DNA of 64,000 nt from Hymenopellis radicata (taxonomy: Eukaryota > Basidiomycota > Agaricomycetes > Agaricales > Physalacriaceae). Position 1 is the stretch's first letter. Each line of letters opens with the position of its first letter. The position numbers were made by a program, and so were the translations under genes. The stretch is from NCBI GenBank assembly GCA_015501595.1, contig JADNRX010000295.1, positions 1 through 64,000 on the forward strand. The letters run 5' to 3'. Under the pieces are notes generated by a model. It had not been told where the DNA came from and ran no database searches. It saw nothing but the letters and a program-made list of their open reading frames with translations. Of the stretch, positions 46,519-58,409 are shown in pieces.

Positions 46519-48055
46519 CCACACATCCACGCACGGACCATCCGATCCTACGCGCACATTCCAATCGCTTTCATGTCATAATTCAGCCGCTAAGGCCCCG
46601 AAATCCCCAAATACACAATCCAGAACATTTCCGCGCCCCAAAGAACACACCCGAAACGCCGCACCCAGCCGCGATTCGTAACCCCCTACATCCCTGAGGC
46701 CCTGTTCCTGAAGTTCCAGTGCGTTTGTCCATGGAAGTTTGCCCCAAGAACGCGTCGAATATGGATTTGGCGTAGATTCCAATTGGCACCCATATTGCGT
46801 GGGGTTTTCAGCGAGGAAGAGACAGTAGAAAGTCGAGCCAGCAAAATTAAGGCACAATGAGTTTGATGGGCAGCGGAGCAAGGCCGCTGGATGCAACCTG
46901 CGTCGAAGAGCGCAAAACGAGCATGGCAGTACGAAGACAAGCACATATGCGTCATAGGCACGTGACGACCTCGAACCGAAAATCCCAAGTCGCGAGTTCA
47001 ACTTTTGACTTTTTGCTCGCGATTTTTTTGGGGTTTACACACACATTTTAAAGGTATTTTCAGTGCCTTTTATTGCGCAAACAATGCTAAAGAATTGGAG
47101 AAATATAGAGGGAGAAATGGGGAGATGAACTTGGGATGATATTCCGAATGCGGACAAGTTCAGCAGTCGGATCTCTTGGCAGGTCTAGAAATAGAATAGA
47201 AGATGATTAGAGCCGGATGGAACTTGTGGGCGTCGTCTGGAGTGCCCGGAAGATGTGGAAGGGGGTCACGGAGAAACTGGTTGACATTCTGCTGCGTGCT
47301 GGTTTCGGGCGAGGGTCTACAGCTTTTATCAGAAAATACCAGCCTCTAGAAGTGGATTTTGGCATGAAGTGAGCATTATCTAAAAAGAGATTCTGACGGG
47401 TCACGGCATATTCGAACGCACAGTTCGCGGACGCAAAAGGATAACGGTGGCACACGTAACCGCTTCACCACAAGAGCTTTAGTTGGTGTCAGCGTGGGGT
47501 CTCATCATGCATTGATCCTGCGTTTCCTGCCAGGTAGTTCGAATTTTTATTTCCTGTTCTGCCACGTACCATCAAGACCCCCCGCGACAGTCGGCACTGT
47601 TGCTACACAGGATTTTTCCGCATGTTGTCCATCCGTCGGATTTAACTCTCAAGGATGACTCAACCATTTTCACCGTTTCCAGGGCTCCGCTAGCGCGCAT
47701 CAACCGTACTTTCTGCCGGCATTTGATACCAGTTCAGACTCAGATTTCCTCTTACGTTTGGTGTCCTCAGTCTACCTCAGATGTGAATTTGGCCTAAACT
47801 TAGTTTCTTACTGCTCAAGATCTTGCTGTGAAAGGAGTTTTGAAGCAATCTAATGCCGGTGGCGCCCGCTCGAATCTGTGCTGAAATAGACATTCTCTGC
47901 CATACATTCCAAACCCACGGCATCGTTGGGAATCAACGATGCCGTGAGTTTGGAATGAAATGGAATAGAACATAAATTTGGAATTACATCGAGATTGAGG
48001 CCGAGGCACTGTTTGTTTGGTGCGGCGCGGAATGGACCCTGCATGTCAGGTTTTC
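46519..48055. other. Divergent spacer of array pair C
   Basis: Matches spacer B almost exactly apart from a strongly changed patch at 46,781-46,921. It includes the 12-nt insertion of B near 47,885 and the 24-bp hairpin. Similarity switches from B-like to A-like between about 47,890 and 48,075. No gene seen. Confidence 0.5.
47905..47957. other. 24-bp inverted repeat (hairpin), copy C
   Basis: Arms 47,905-47,928 and 47,934-47,957, identical to copies A and B. Confidence 0.7.
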
Positions 48056-48197
48056 TTTTCCTTTAACCATGACCACTGTTCAAGGAATCACCCACTTTTC
48101 TCCCTCACTTTCTCCCCACCTTCTCCTCCAGTGACTGTGTCTCCTCCCTTGACCTCCTGCACCTCGTGGAACAACGCACTTCAACTGCCAACTCGCC

Positions 48198-48627
48198 ATG
48201 TCCTTCGAGGTAAGTGCATTGTCCGTCCTTCCTCTCGCGTTCTCCAGCCGATTGTTGTCGTCCCAGGGTATCCTCGACAGAGCCCAACCAGTTATTGTCC
48301 TTCTCAGGACCGTCCTCAGTGCCCGTCGTCAAGGACGCGTGTCGCCAGTGCTCCCGCGTTCGACGTTGATGTCCAAAAGCGGTACTCGGTGTTTGCCGAG
48401 CACTCTCTCCTTCTTACCCCCACGACCTGGTGAGTCGTTCCCGTTCTTTCCTCCTCTTCCAGTCGCTCATTCCACTTCGTTTTAGACGTATTCTGCTCTG
48501 AACGGCGTTCTGATGCTCTTGGGGACGTGTCTGTAGTGCCGATGGTATGTTCAACCTTCTTTTCGGCATCTAGCGCGTTCACTAACAAATTGTTCCCCAG
48601 ATTTCGATGTCGGTTACATCAAATTGA
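48198..48627 (+). CDS. Putative 86-residue protein at the head of plus unit C
   Basis: Same four-exon structure, frame and TGA stop as the copy at 16,838, with one substitution in the last exon (ACA to ATC-type change before the stop). Because this block was probably copied recently from unit A, its conservation is not independent evidence for coding. Confidence 0.3.
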
Positions 48628-49593
48628 GGCTATAGGTGCCTGAGGACGACGCCTTGCCGGCGAGGCGACCTCAGCCCTTAGCTATGTAGCCCCCGGCGTG
48701 GACAGCAGGTTCTTGCTGCTCTTCGTGGTCACCTTCTAGTTTCTATGTAAGTCTCTTCGCATTCTGCTGCTTTTTACCTGATTTTCTAACCACTGTTTTA
48801 GTCCTGTTCTCTGGATGTCGACGCCACGCCGGCGAGGCGACTCAACGCTTCTTGGATTGTCAACTGTAAGTGTCTGTTTCCTTTCTTTTTCGACGATGTT
48901 TTGACGCGCAATTCTCCCAGGTCAGCAGCCTGGCCAGCGATGCTGGACTACCCTACCTCTCGCACGTCAATCTGTATCTGCGCCATTGGCTCTCACTGGA
49001 ATGTCCGGCTATGATGTCGTCTCGCGAGCGGGCAATGTTGTTGGTATGTCCTTCAGCCTTCCATCTTTAATTTTGTTCTGCATCTAATCACTTGTTTTAG
49101 TCCGCTCACCTCGCGCTGACCACCATTGACGGTTACACCGACAGACGATGGATCGACGTCCGCTGAGCTGCGCATTTCGCGGGTAAGCGAGTTGACTTCG
49201 GCTCAAGGCCTACCGCTCGTACCTCGACGTCTCGCCCTTACAATGACGACGACCCTTTACTCTTACACCGTCGAGCCAAGGATTGACATCTGCCGGGCTG
49301 AGCATGTCCTCAGTAAGGTTTTTCAAGTCTTTCTTTTAACTTTCAAGCAATTTCTAACTCCATTGTTAGGCACATCAAGCCTGTCCGGCGAGGCCGCATC
49401 ACGTCGTTGCGACATCAAGTATTTGCGTGCCGCTGTCTGTTTATACTCTCAGTCACGTCGTGTCGGCTCCAGAGTGCTTCGACGATGATCCGCGCCCGGG
49501 TTGAATTTGCCGTCGGTAAGTCGTTTAGGTTATCTGCGTTGTTTGGCTTGAAATCTGACCCGATTTCAGCCAATTTTTCCTGAAAATTTTGCC

Positions 49594-50218
49594 TGGCCGG
49601 CGAGGCCACACTCGCTGGTTTCATTCACGTCGCGTCTACTCAAGAGTCCTTCGATGGTGACGCCTTGGTATCCGCACGAAGATTGCGCGTTTACCCAGCT
49701 AATAATCGGAGCCTCAGGATCTCGTCTTGTTCTCGTTCGCCTCTTCGTGGTACGTTGTTCGTTCTGCTTAACTCCCCGACTTGATTTCTGACCTACATTT
49801 CAGCCGATTTTCCCGGAAATTTTGCCTGGCCGGCGAGGCCACATCACGCTGCCACGGCATCAAGTATTCGTGTGCATCTGCATGTTTGTGACCTCGATTC
49901 GCTGAGGCTCTCTATCACTTCTTAAAGTGAGGAACTTCTAACAAGTACGTTCTTCTCGCTTCTCGATCCTTGACTCCGCCTCTAACCAATCTTTAGTTCA
50001 ATTTCCTGGACCCCGAAGCCTGGCCGGCGAGGCCACACTCGTTGCTTTCATTCAGGCCGCGTCTACCTGGGAGTGTTTCTACGATGATGCTTTTGATGTC
50101 CGCGCCGAGTTTCATTGCCATCGTAAGTCGTTCATGTTCAAGTACACGCCGTTTTGACTTGAAATCTGACCAAATTTAGGTGTTTCTTCTGGAAAATCTT
50201 GCCTGGCCGGCGAGGCCA
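49594..50218 (+). repeat. Exon-borne hairpin core repeats, unit C (4 exact copies)
   Basis: TGGCCGGCGAGGCCA starts at 49,594, 49,827, 50,021 and 50,204. A variant near 50,408 reads TGGCC-GAAGA-GGCCG, keeping the stem with a wobble pair and changing the loop. Confidence 0.75.
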
Positions 50219-51431
50219 CGCACGCTGCTCTCCTTCACGGGTCCGAACATTCTGTCTTCCTGTACGCGCGGACGCTCGTCAGCGTTGTTCGGCCCGAGGA
50301 ATGTCTCGCGACGCCGAATCGAACCAGCTTCGGTACGTCTCGCGTTCGTCTTGAGTTTCGAGTGAGTTACTAACTCGAATCTACAGATTATCCCTCTGCG
50401 ACACTTTGGCCGAAGAGGCCGTACTCGCTGTTCGGTTCTATTGACAGCCGCAGCACAATGTTGATTAGTGTCGCTGTCCAAACATGTGCCAAGCCAGCTC
50501 TTTCAACAGTGAGTTCCCTCAAGTTCTTGTCAAATACCACACGGCTCTAACTCACTTTTAAAGCAGATTTTCGAGCTCACACCACAGTTGAACTTGCATC
50601 GTCTCGTTGACTTACGGCCTCAATTTCTCGGATTCGAAGAGTTCGATTAAGTACTCGGAGGCAAGGAAGGGCTTCTCCCGCTTCTTCTGAGGCTAGCCAT
50701 ACGTGTTCTGAACCCAGATACGCGAGCAGAGAGAAGACAGTATGATGTGCGCGTTCTGATTTTCCGTACAGATCCAAGTAGTCGCGAGTTCAACTCCGGC
50801 GGAGGACAAGAATCTTACGATACGGTCAGTCTTGAATCTTGACTTGAGAATACTCACCTTTCTAGCCATACTTGCATACCGAGTCTCACCTGTGCGCAGG
50901 TGAGGCTTTGTATTTTTTTTAAACCAAGTACGTGCCGGGTTGGCAGGGGAAACTATTGACAATTATGGTCGCGTTTTTCTCAGTCGATGGGGAGAGGGTC
51001 TACAGAGCGCGGGAGGCTTAGTAAGCTAGTAGAGAACGCGTAGAAACAAGTAGAACGCGAAATGGAGTCGATTTGAGAAAACGCGACTTGATCGAAGAGG
51101 ACCTGCCTAATGGGGGGGAAGGGCTACTCGAGTCCACTCCCACGAACCCTGCATACGACGTGCTGTCTTTTACCGCCAACCGAGGACCCCCCCCAAGAGA
51201 GGACGCCGTCTCCACCCCAGAACCCAGGAAGACGCGAAGGGAGAGGACACGACCGCCCTCCATGTACTCCACGACGGACGCACCACCATCGCACCCAAGA
51301 GACGCCTTCACAGCACACCCGACCCAACCCAGAGACAGACGATGGACACGACCACATCTCCAGCGTAGCCATATCCTCCTACTCGCAGAAATGGACACCA
51401 GCACGGGAGGTCGTCGTTCAACCCGCCGTCT

Positions 51432-54400
51432 ATGGCTGGTCTAAAGGAGGAGAAGCGTGCCATAGAGATGCGAGAGATGGAGAGGAGAGCGCGGGTTGTA
51501 CGGGGTGATTCCGTGTCGTCGTCAAGCGTTAGTATTGACGGTGAGCTACCCGGTGACGAATGGTGGAGCATGGACAAGGTGGACGGTTTCTTCAAGGAGT
51601 GTTGTGCTGGATGCGACGAGCAGCCGGATCTTAGTGTCAGCGCTGCGTTCAAGGTGCGTCTTCTCGCCGTTGTCGGTGCTGTCGACGCTGAGCATCTCTT
51701 AGCATGCTGCGACGACGAATCCGCTGACAGTGGACTTGTCGGGCGTACAATTGACGCTAGCATCTGCCTCCATTCTATCAGATGTATTCGCCATCGAATG
51801 GGGACTCCGGAAACTCGTATTCAAAGAGTGCGACCTCGACGAGCAGGTACGCGACATTCTGTTATTTGTCGACGAGATTGACCGTATGACAGGTTCTGGA
51901 ATCGATGCTGGATTCGCTTCTCCCTCACTTTCCTTTCCTGGTGTCCAATTGTCTGTTAAGACTACTGTGTTTAGACTACCTCGCAAATGTATAATTTACT
52001 GCAACGGGGAAATATGTTCGCTCTCTTTCCAGTCCGATTCGCTCCACTTCCTTGACCTCTCGCAAAATCCTCTCAACATAGAGTACATTCGCGACGCACT
52101 CAAATCTCCACCGCAAGCGGGGCCGGCATCTCGACTGTTCATTAAGACCAGAAGCCTGCAATCTTAAACCTACTTGCTCAATCTTACCCATCTCCAGCAC
52201 GCGCTGTACGGACCTCTTTGTTACGAAGTATCTCTTTAAACGCGACATACTAATGATTAGGATTATCCCGACGTTGTCCCCGCCTCTCCCTCATCCACCA
52301 ACTCCGTCTACCTCAACTCTACGGCGTCCTCTCAAGCGTCCTCTCCGGCGTCGTCGCTGACCTCTCTCCCTCTCTCTCCGCCTACTACACCATTACCCCA
52401 TGTCGGTCCAATATTACCCCCTCCGCGACATCCACCCACTGGTTTACAGACCACCTATACACCGTATGTCCCTCGGTCCAAGCGAGGTACAGCTCCAGCC
52501 CCGCAAATCAACCCACTCAGCGCGTCCGGTCACCCTGTGCCGATTCTTACTTCGTCCAGTCAAGGCGGAATAACGGCACGTCAGAGCCCCTTGCCCTCGT
52601 CACATCCACATTCCGGACCCAGTGCTGCTCTGCTCGACAAAGTACGGGCGCTGGATGCACTCCCTCGCGTCGGCGCCCTCAGAACCCTCGATCTGAAGGG
52701 TAATGATCTTAAGCAGGGTATCACATTCCTGGCTCAGGTGCTCAAGCGCAATCGGACACTCAAGGTACTCAATCTGAGCGAGAACAAGTTGGACTCGGCC
52801 GGACTGGTTGCTATCGCCGAAGCACTCAAGTATAATTCAAGCTTGGAGACTTTGGACTTGAGCCGAAACCCATGTGCGGCGGGTTTGGAGGGGGTGAGTT
52901 TATCCGATTTACATGTTACGACTACTCACAGCCTACAGATACAATCCTTACGAACCGCGTTTACGCTCAACACGGCGCTCAAGCGATTATTCCTGTCATC
53001 AACTCTGCTCAGCTCCGTAGGCGCTATCGCTCTTGCCGAATTCCTCCCCGAATCAACGTCTCTGCTACACCTTGACCTGACGCAAAATCAATTAGATCTA
53101 GCATCTGTTATCGCGCTGGAGTCGGGAATGAAAGCGAACAGAGTGCTACGATGCCTCGATCTCGATGTCCCACCGGGCGACGAGGAGTTTGCTCGCTGTT
53201 GTCGGGGTATCCTCGGTTCGTGTGTTCGCAACACCGAAGAGGCGCAAAAGCGGGCCGAGGAAGCTGATGGTGTCGATGGTGGCGATAGCGCAGGGAAGAA
53301 GGTGTGGGGCATCCTCGACGACAGCGAGCTGGCGAAACGGATACGCATGGAGGAGACGGTCGGCGGTGATATCGTTGTGCGTGCACGCGCAAGTATCACT
53401 CAGATGCAGAACATCCTGCATCCACCGGCGTATCCCCAGGAAATATCCGTCATTCCTGTGCCGCAGGAAGTGGCCAAGCGCGTCCGGGCAATTATCGAGG
53501 AGCTGGGCGTGGTGATACAGGCGACGGAGGATCCGGAGCGGATGGAGGAACTGTTTGCGATGCATGATGAGCTCACAGAGTTAGTTGGGAAGGTGGAGAA
53601 CCTGAAGCAGCGCCCGATATTGAGCTTGCAGGGGCTCGGGGTCCGCTTAAATGGCCTGCCATCGCCGAGGGTGTCTCCTCGTCCGTCGCCCTTGTTGATG
53701 GGCTCGACCATAGAAGAGGAGGACCCGTCGACGCCGCGTATTGACAAGGGCAAGGCAAAGGCGGAACCGGAGTTTGAGAAGGTGTTGAGTCCGACGAGTG
53801 CGTTGATGAATACCAACGACAAGGAGGAGGATGAAGACTCGGAGGGCAAGAAGTTTCCCAGTGTCATTCCGGATGAGGGTGAAGAGGGGGATGACGAGGA
53901 AGATGAGAACATTGTTGAGCATCGGTGAGTGCTTTCTAAGGCATGTAGGCTTTTACTGAATTATTTCAGGTCCCGGAGCTGGGTTGCAGAGGAGGGAGAA
54001 GTGTTCAGGAAGGGTGCTGTCCTGCTTGGTCCAGAGGAGATGGAAGGAGAGTATGCTGGAGAGGAACTGCGGAAAGAGGTGCCATTCCACCACTATGTCT
54101 GTGAATCGTATTGACCAGTTGTGCGCAGCTGCTTGAAGCGATGGTGGAGCGACCCCCACCACGGCCTATACTTACGGACGAGGACTCGCTACCTGGAAGT
54201 CCACTCAGCGGAAGCCCGCACCCGGAGAAGGAGGACAAGGAGGACCCTCCGCCGGCGCCGCGGCCGTACCTTGCACGCACGCGGAGCTCGAGCTCGTCGA
54301 TTATGAGCCTGGTCGCGACGACGACGACGACGCCGGTGGGGAGTCCGCCGCCGGGGAGTCCGATACCTACGGTTGTGTCGAGCCCGAGTCCCAAGGTCAG

Positions 54401-54440
54401 TTTGGGCCCGTCGCTGTCGAGGATTCAGCAGGAGCCGTAG
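51432..54440 (+). pseudogene. LRR copy 4, 5' half decayed
   Basis: Begins at the same Met codon as copies 2 and 3 after the foreign leader. Exons 1 (51432-51653) and 2 are intact. Exon 3 has a deletion of about 10 nt plus a further indel; exon 4 has lost its 3' part and donor near 52,130-52,160; exon 5 starts with several small deletions and a lost base near 52,262. From about 52,270 the gene is open again: exon 6 ends at 53,924, then 53970-54078 and 54129-54440. The tail is slightly shorter than in copy 1. Confidence 0.75.
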
Positions 54441-55286
54441 CCTTGAAGCTTGATGGCCAGCAAGTATATTATACGGATACACATACACACTTACTTACAT
54501 CGTTCTAACTTTTATAAATTATGCGGAGGACGCTTCTGATACCTTTTGACCTTTTGGTTGATTTCGAGAGTTTTGGTGGGTGTTTGTTTGGTGCGTACGT
54601 TTCTATTTGTCTTCGTGCCATCAGGTTCCTACTCAACTTTAGTGGCGGCGCGCTGGACGTTATGCAGATTCTTTAATGACACCACTCCTAAATCAAAGGT
54701 CCGGGCGTGGTGAGTCGCGACTTTTTTCTGTTGTAACCGGGAGGTTGGCAGATATGGTCCGACGCGCGAGGCGCGTCTATGTGTTTGTGTGGCACTGGCA
54801 TAGTCTCGAACCAGCCGCTCGACGCCGGTTTTTTGAGAGGATGAGGACACCGGCGCAGCCAACGATCTGATCGGCTTGGTGAAGCGACTGGCATCGAGTC
54901 TAGCACTGGCAGGAGCATTAGGCATGTAGAGCGCGATCACTGTCGTATCGACACGCGTTGCTGCACACCTCACCGTTTCACCGTTCTGGGGAAGGGAGGG
55001 TGACTCCAAGTTGACGTTTAATCGGCACAAGTGCTCCATATGGCCTTGTTCATTCTCTGCGATTCTCATTCCTGGTGAGAGGACTGCCTCTTTCAATGTA
55101 GAGTCCCCGGCGGCCCAATCTCATGATCTGTGAATAATCAATGTTCAAGCTGAGCCGCCATGTCAGGCATTTAGTAAGCCTCCTAGCCTGTCGCGCATCC
55201 ATCGTGTCAACTATCCTTCTTCGTGTAATGTGCGCCGACTCTTGATAATTCTAGTCTTCCCTAGGCAGCTCGTACCTCGCTGATGA
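54441..55286 (+). other. Intergenic region between LRR copy 4 and P450 C
   Basis: Homologous to 10,054-10,900 downstream of copy 1 but not to the flanks of copies 2 and 3 beyond the first 80 bp. Compared with copy 1 it has an extra piece near 54,755-54,930. No gene seen; the right end holds the P450 C promoter. Confidence 0.5.
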
Positions 55287-55293
55287 TATAAAG
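55287..55293 (+). promoter_or_regulatory. TATA box of P450 C
   Basis: TATAAAG, 52 bp upstream of the ATG at 55,345; same motif and distance in P450 A. Confidence 0.65.
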
Positions 55294-55344
55294 TCCAGAC
55301 CACGATGCTCCATTAAACATCTCTTCTCCCACTTGCCTTCCATC

Positions 55345-57481
55345 ATGTCTCCTCCCGTCATTGAGCTGAGCCTCATAGCCGGGATATCTCTGTTCGTGAT
55401 TAGAACTCTGTTCTTGTCACTATCAAGGCGGACTCGTCCCCTACCACCTGGTCCTAAAGGACTGCCCCTGATAGGCAATCTGTTCAACTTCCCAGACGTC
55501 GATTCATGGATCGCCTTCAAACATGTCGGAGAGCAGTACAGTGTGTCCTTCGTCTGCTTAAAAGGCACCGTGTACTGATCGCATTCATAGAATCCGACAT
55601 TATATACTACAACCTTGCTGGCCAAGATTTCGTTGTGGTCAATACCATCGAAGCGGCCACTGAGTTGTTCGCCAAACGTTCTTCGATCTATTCCGACAGG
55701 TATCCGTCGTCAAGCGCCTTGGGCCCCGAGTTACTTAATGTTATCAACGCAGGCCGCCTGCCTTCATGGTCAAGGAATTGTAAGTAGTTATGGTCCTTAA
55801 GTTCTACGTTTAATCTTATTCTACTCTAGGGTTGGATTCAATTGGAGCTTCGGGTTTTTTCGGTATGGCGACGAGTGGAAAAGTAAGAGCTCCCTTACAC
55901 CAATCATGTCACTGAGTATTCGAACGAGAAGAGCATCGCAAGATGTTCCACAAGTCGCTGGAAGGCCCCGTGCTCGCAGCCGTCCAACATCCACACATCC
56001 TCGATTCCGCCAGGTACTTACTTCGCCGCATCCGAGACAAACCGGATCGCTTCTTGGACGACTTACGATTGTGAGCACACCTTGATCAAAGTGCAATGAT
56101 CCTCACCACTGAAGGTTTACAGGTACGCTGGTCAGATGATTCTCCGAATCGCGTACGGTATCGAAGTCCTGGACAGAACTGATCCCTTCATCATTGAAGC
56201 TGAGAAGGGCATGCAGGCCGCGGCTGTGGCGGGGCGCCCGGGAGCGTTCTTAGTCGACACTTTCCCTATCCTCCGATTCGTTCCCTCTTGGATGCCTGGC
56301 GCAGGCTTTAAGAGGTGGGCGAAGGAAGCAAACAAATCAGTAACTGCGATGCGCGACGCGCCACTCAAGTTTTTGGAGAAGGCTGTGGTTCGTTCTTTTT
56401 TCGTGTGACTTTCTTTCTGTTCGGCCTACTGATTGGTTCCCAAGGCCGACGGAACCGCGAAACCGTGTGTCGGGTCGAAAATTCTCTCAGAGCTTGAGGA
56501 AGCCGGTGCTGATACTAAGGAGAATATGATCATACTAGGAAACGTCCTGGCAGCGATTTATGCAGGTACGTACACGCTGCTCATTCACCTTCACAAGTTG
56601 ATCCATATTGTCGGACAGCTGGGTCCGATACAGTTAGTGATGCTCCCTCCATTAGCAACAGCGAAAGTACTAATATATGGCATAGACGGTTTCGACTCTG
56701 ACTGCCGCAGTCTTGGCTATGGTCCAGAACCCGTCCGTCTTGAAAAAAGCGCAGGCCGACATAGATAGCATCGTCGGGCATGACCGTCTTCCAGACTTCG
56801 GTGACCGAAAGGAACTTCCATACCTCGAGGCGATCTTGAAGGAACTCCTGCGGTGGCGACTCGTCACTCCTCTGGGTAAGTGTGTACTAGACGATATGTT
56901 CCGATGTTGTTGTTGAAAATCATTGTGTATAGCGGCACCGCACAGAGTGATCCAGGACGACATATACCGCGGTTATCATATCCCCAAAGGTGCCATCATC
57001 GTCGGTAATTCATGGTCAGTCGTTATTTGGTACATACTTGCTTTCTTTCTGAACAGGTCGTTCGATAGGGCCATCCTCCACGACAAAGCAGTTTACGGCG
57101 ACGACGTCGAAAAGTTCAATCCAGATCGCTTCCTGAACCCTGATGGTAGCCTCAACCCCTCCATTCCCCACCCGTCAGCTGCCTTTGGGTTCGGTCGGCG
57201 AGTCTGTGCCGGTCAGAACATTGCCGAAGATACTATTTGGATAGGCATCGCATCTTTGTTCGCAGCATTCAACATAACAAAGACTGTCGACGAACAAGGC
57301 AGAGTAATTGAACCTTCCGGTGAATTTACATCAGGACTGCTTTGGTGAGTATTTGTGCGCCTTGCCTCGCCTGACAGTACTTAATACTCATTACTCATTG
57401 ACTGTGTGTGATAGCCACCCGCTCCCGTTCAAGTGCTCGATCTTTCCTCGGTCGCGTACGGCGGAGGCATTGATCACCTGA
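55345..57481 (+). CDS. Cytochrome P450 C, complete 12-exon gene
   Basis: Fungal haem-thiolate monooxygenase, 516 residues, substrate unknown. Exons: 55345-55540, 55591-55699, 55753-55779, 55830-55882, 55932-56070, 56123-56387, 56445-56565, 56619-56632, 56686-56875, 56933-57014, 57057-57344, 57415-57481; every junction keeps the frame. N-terminal hydrophobic anchor, PPGPKGLPLIGNLF hinge, RYGDEWK helix C, I-helix AGSDTT (304-309) supplied by a 14-nt microexon, ExxR at 361-364 (ELLR), and haem loop FGFGRRVCAG with Cys449. Length and all hallmark residues are normal for the family. It is the plus-strand inverted paralogue of P450 B and lies next to LRR copy 4. Confidence 0.92.
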
Positions 57482-58409
57482 GTATTTTAAGATTATGCCA
57501 GTGGCGCCACTGTGGCGCCAAAAATAGGGCCCTCTGCTACGTGTACCTTATATAATGACCTCTGAAGTCTATGACACCAGTTACTGCTGCGGTTTTTTTA
57601 AAAAGCGCCACTAATACGTTCCATGAGGGACACGCTTCACCGAACACTGATTTGTGGACGAAACATTGAGGATGTCAACGGGTGAATGCTCTTTTGCCTC
57701 GTGCAGTGTGAACCGTTCGAATTCAATGCAATCGATAAGTATTTGACCACACGGTAGTGACTTGAGTGCAGACGCCGCTTGTTCTGGAGGGCCGGCGCAG
57801 CACCCACGTCTGATTGAGCACACACGCCTCTTAACATATCGTAGACATTGTTGTATGACTCGGAGCATAGCGGAGTTCAACCTCCTCTGCGTAACTGTGT
57901 TGTCGGACGTCCGGGTCCACGGGAACAGTATTCTTAACATTATATACATGACAGGAAAGAAGGAAGTCTATCATATTGCCCACCAGGTATCGTACTCGCA
58001 GAGCCGCTTCGGAGAATGCCGAATGTATTTCTCTTCACCAGTGACAGTTCGCTTGTAGAACCTCCGGACGTCTGCAATGTAGCCACCACTCTTGCGGGCT
58101 CTTCGTACCTATCAGGGAGATCAGGTCCATATTTGACAGGTTTTCGTCCTCGTGTCCGACGCGTACAAGTAGCACCGTCTTGCGGCGGCTTTTTTTACGC
58201 CATCTTGTTAGCAAAGCATACTGTGAGTACCGCGCTATTTTCTTAAGATGTCCTCACGCTCATAGGTGTGGTAGACCTCGACTTGACTGGCATTTCGGAG
58301 CAGTCGCTATGGGGAATTATCGTCGGCAGCGCAATTATCGCCATGCAGTAAGGGCATATAGTCATTGTCGATGATACGCCTACTAAGTAAAACACCCTAG
58401 AACCATCAG
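57482..58409. other. 3' flank of P450 C and start region of the HET gene
   Basis: Up to about 58,035 this matches the 3' flank of P450 B in inverted orientation. It holds the GTGGCGCCAC palindrome at about 57,500 and a T/A run next to GCGCCAC at 57,590-57,612. From 58,180 there are hints of upstream exons of the HET gene, including a hydrophobic stretch (LWGIIVGSAIIA) at 58,266-58,347, but I could not join them in phase. Confidence 0.4.

Larger units (their letters stand above)
48055..51060 (+). other. Plus-strand spliced-looking unit, array pair C
   Basis: From about 48,075 to 49,935 this unit is nearly identical to unit A (16,715-18,575, offset 31,360-31,361), differing at only a handful of bases. 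Further right it diverges and carries its own set of core exons. The tail runs into the leader of LRR copy 4. Confidence 0.5.

Noticed and set aside
56566..56685. P450 C (and B) as pseudogenes lacking the I-helix motif
   Set aside because: A 14-nt microexon at 56,619-56,632 (3,757-3,770 in B) restores frame and motif.
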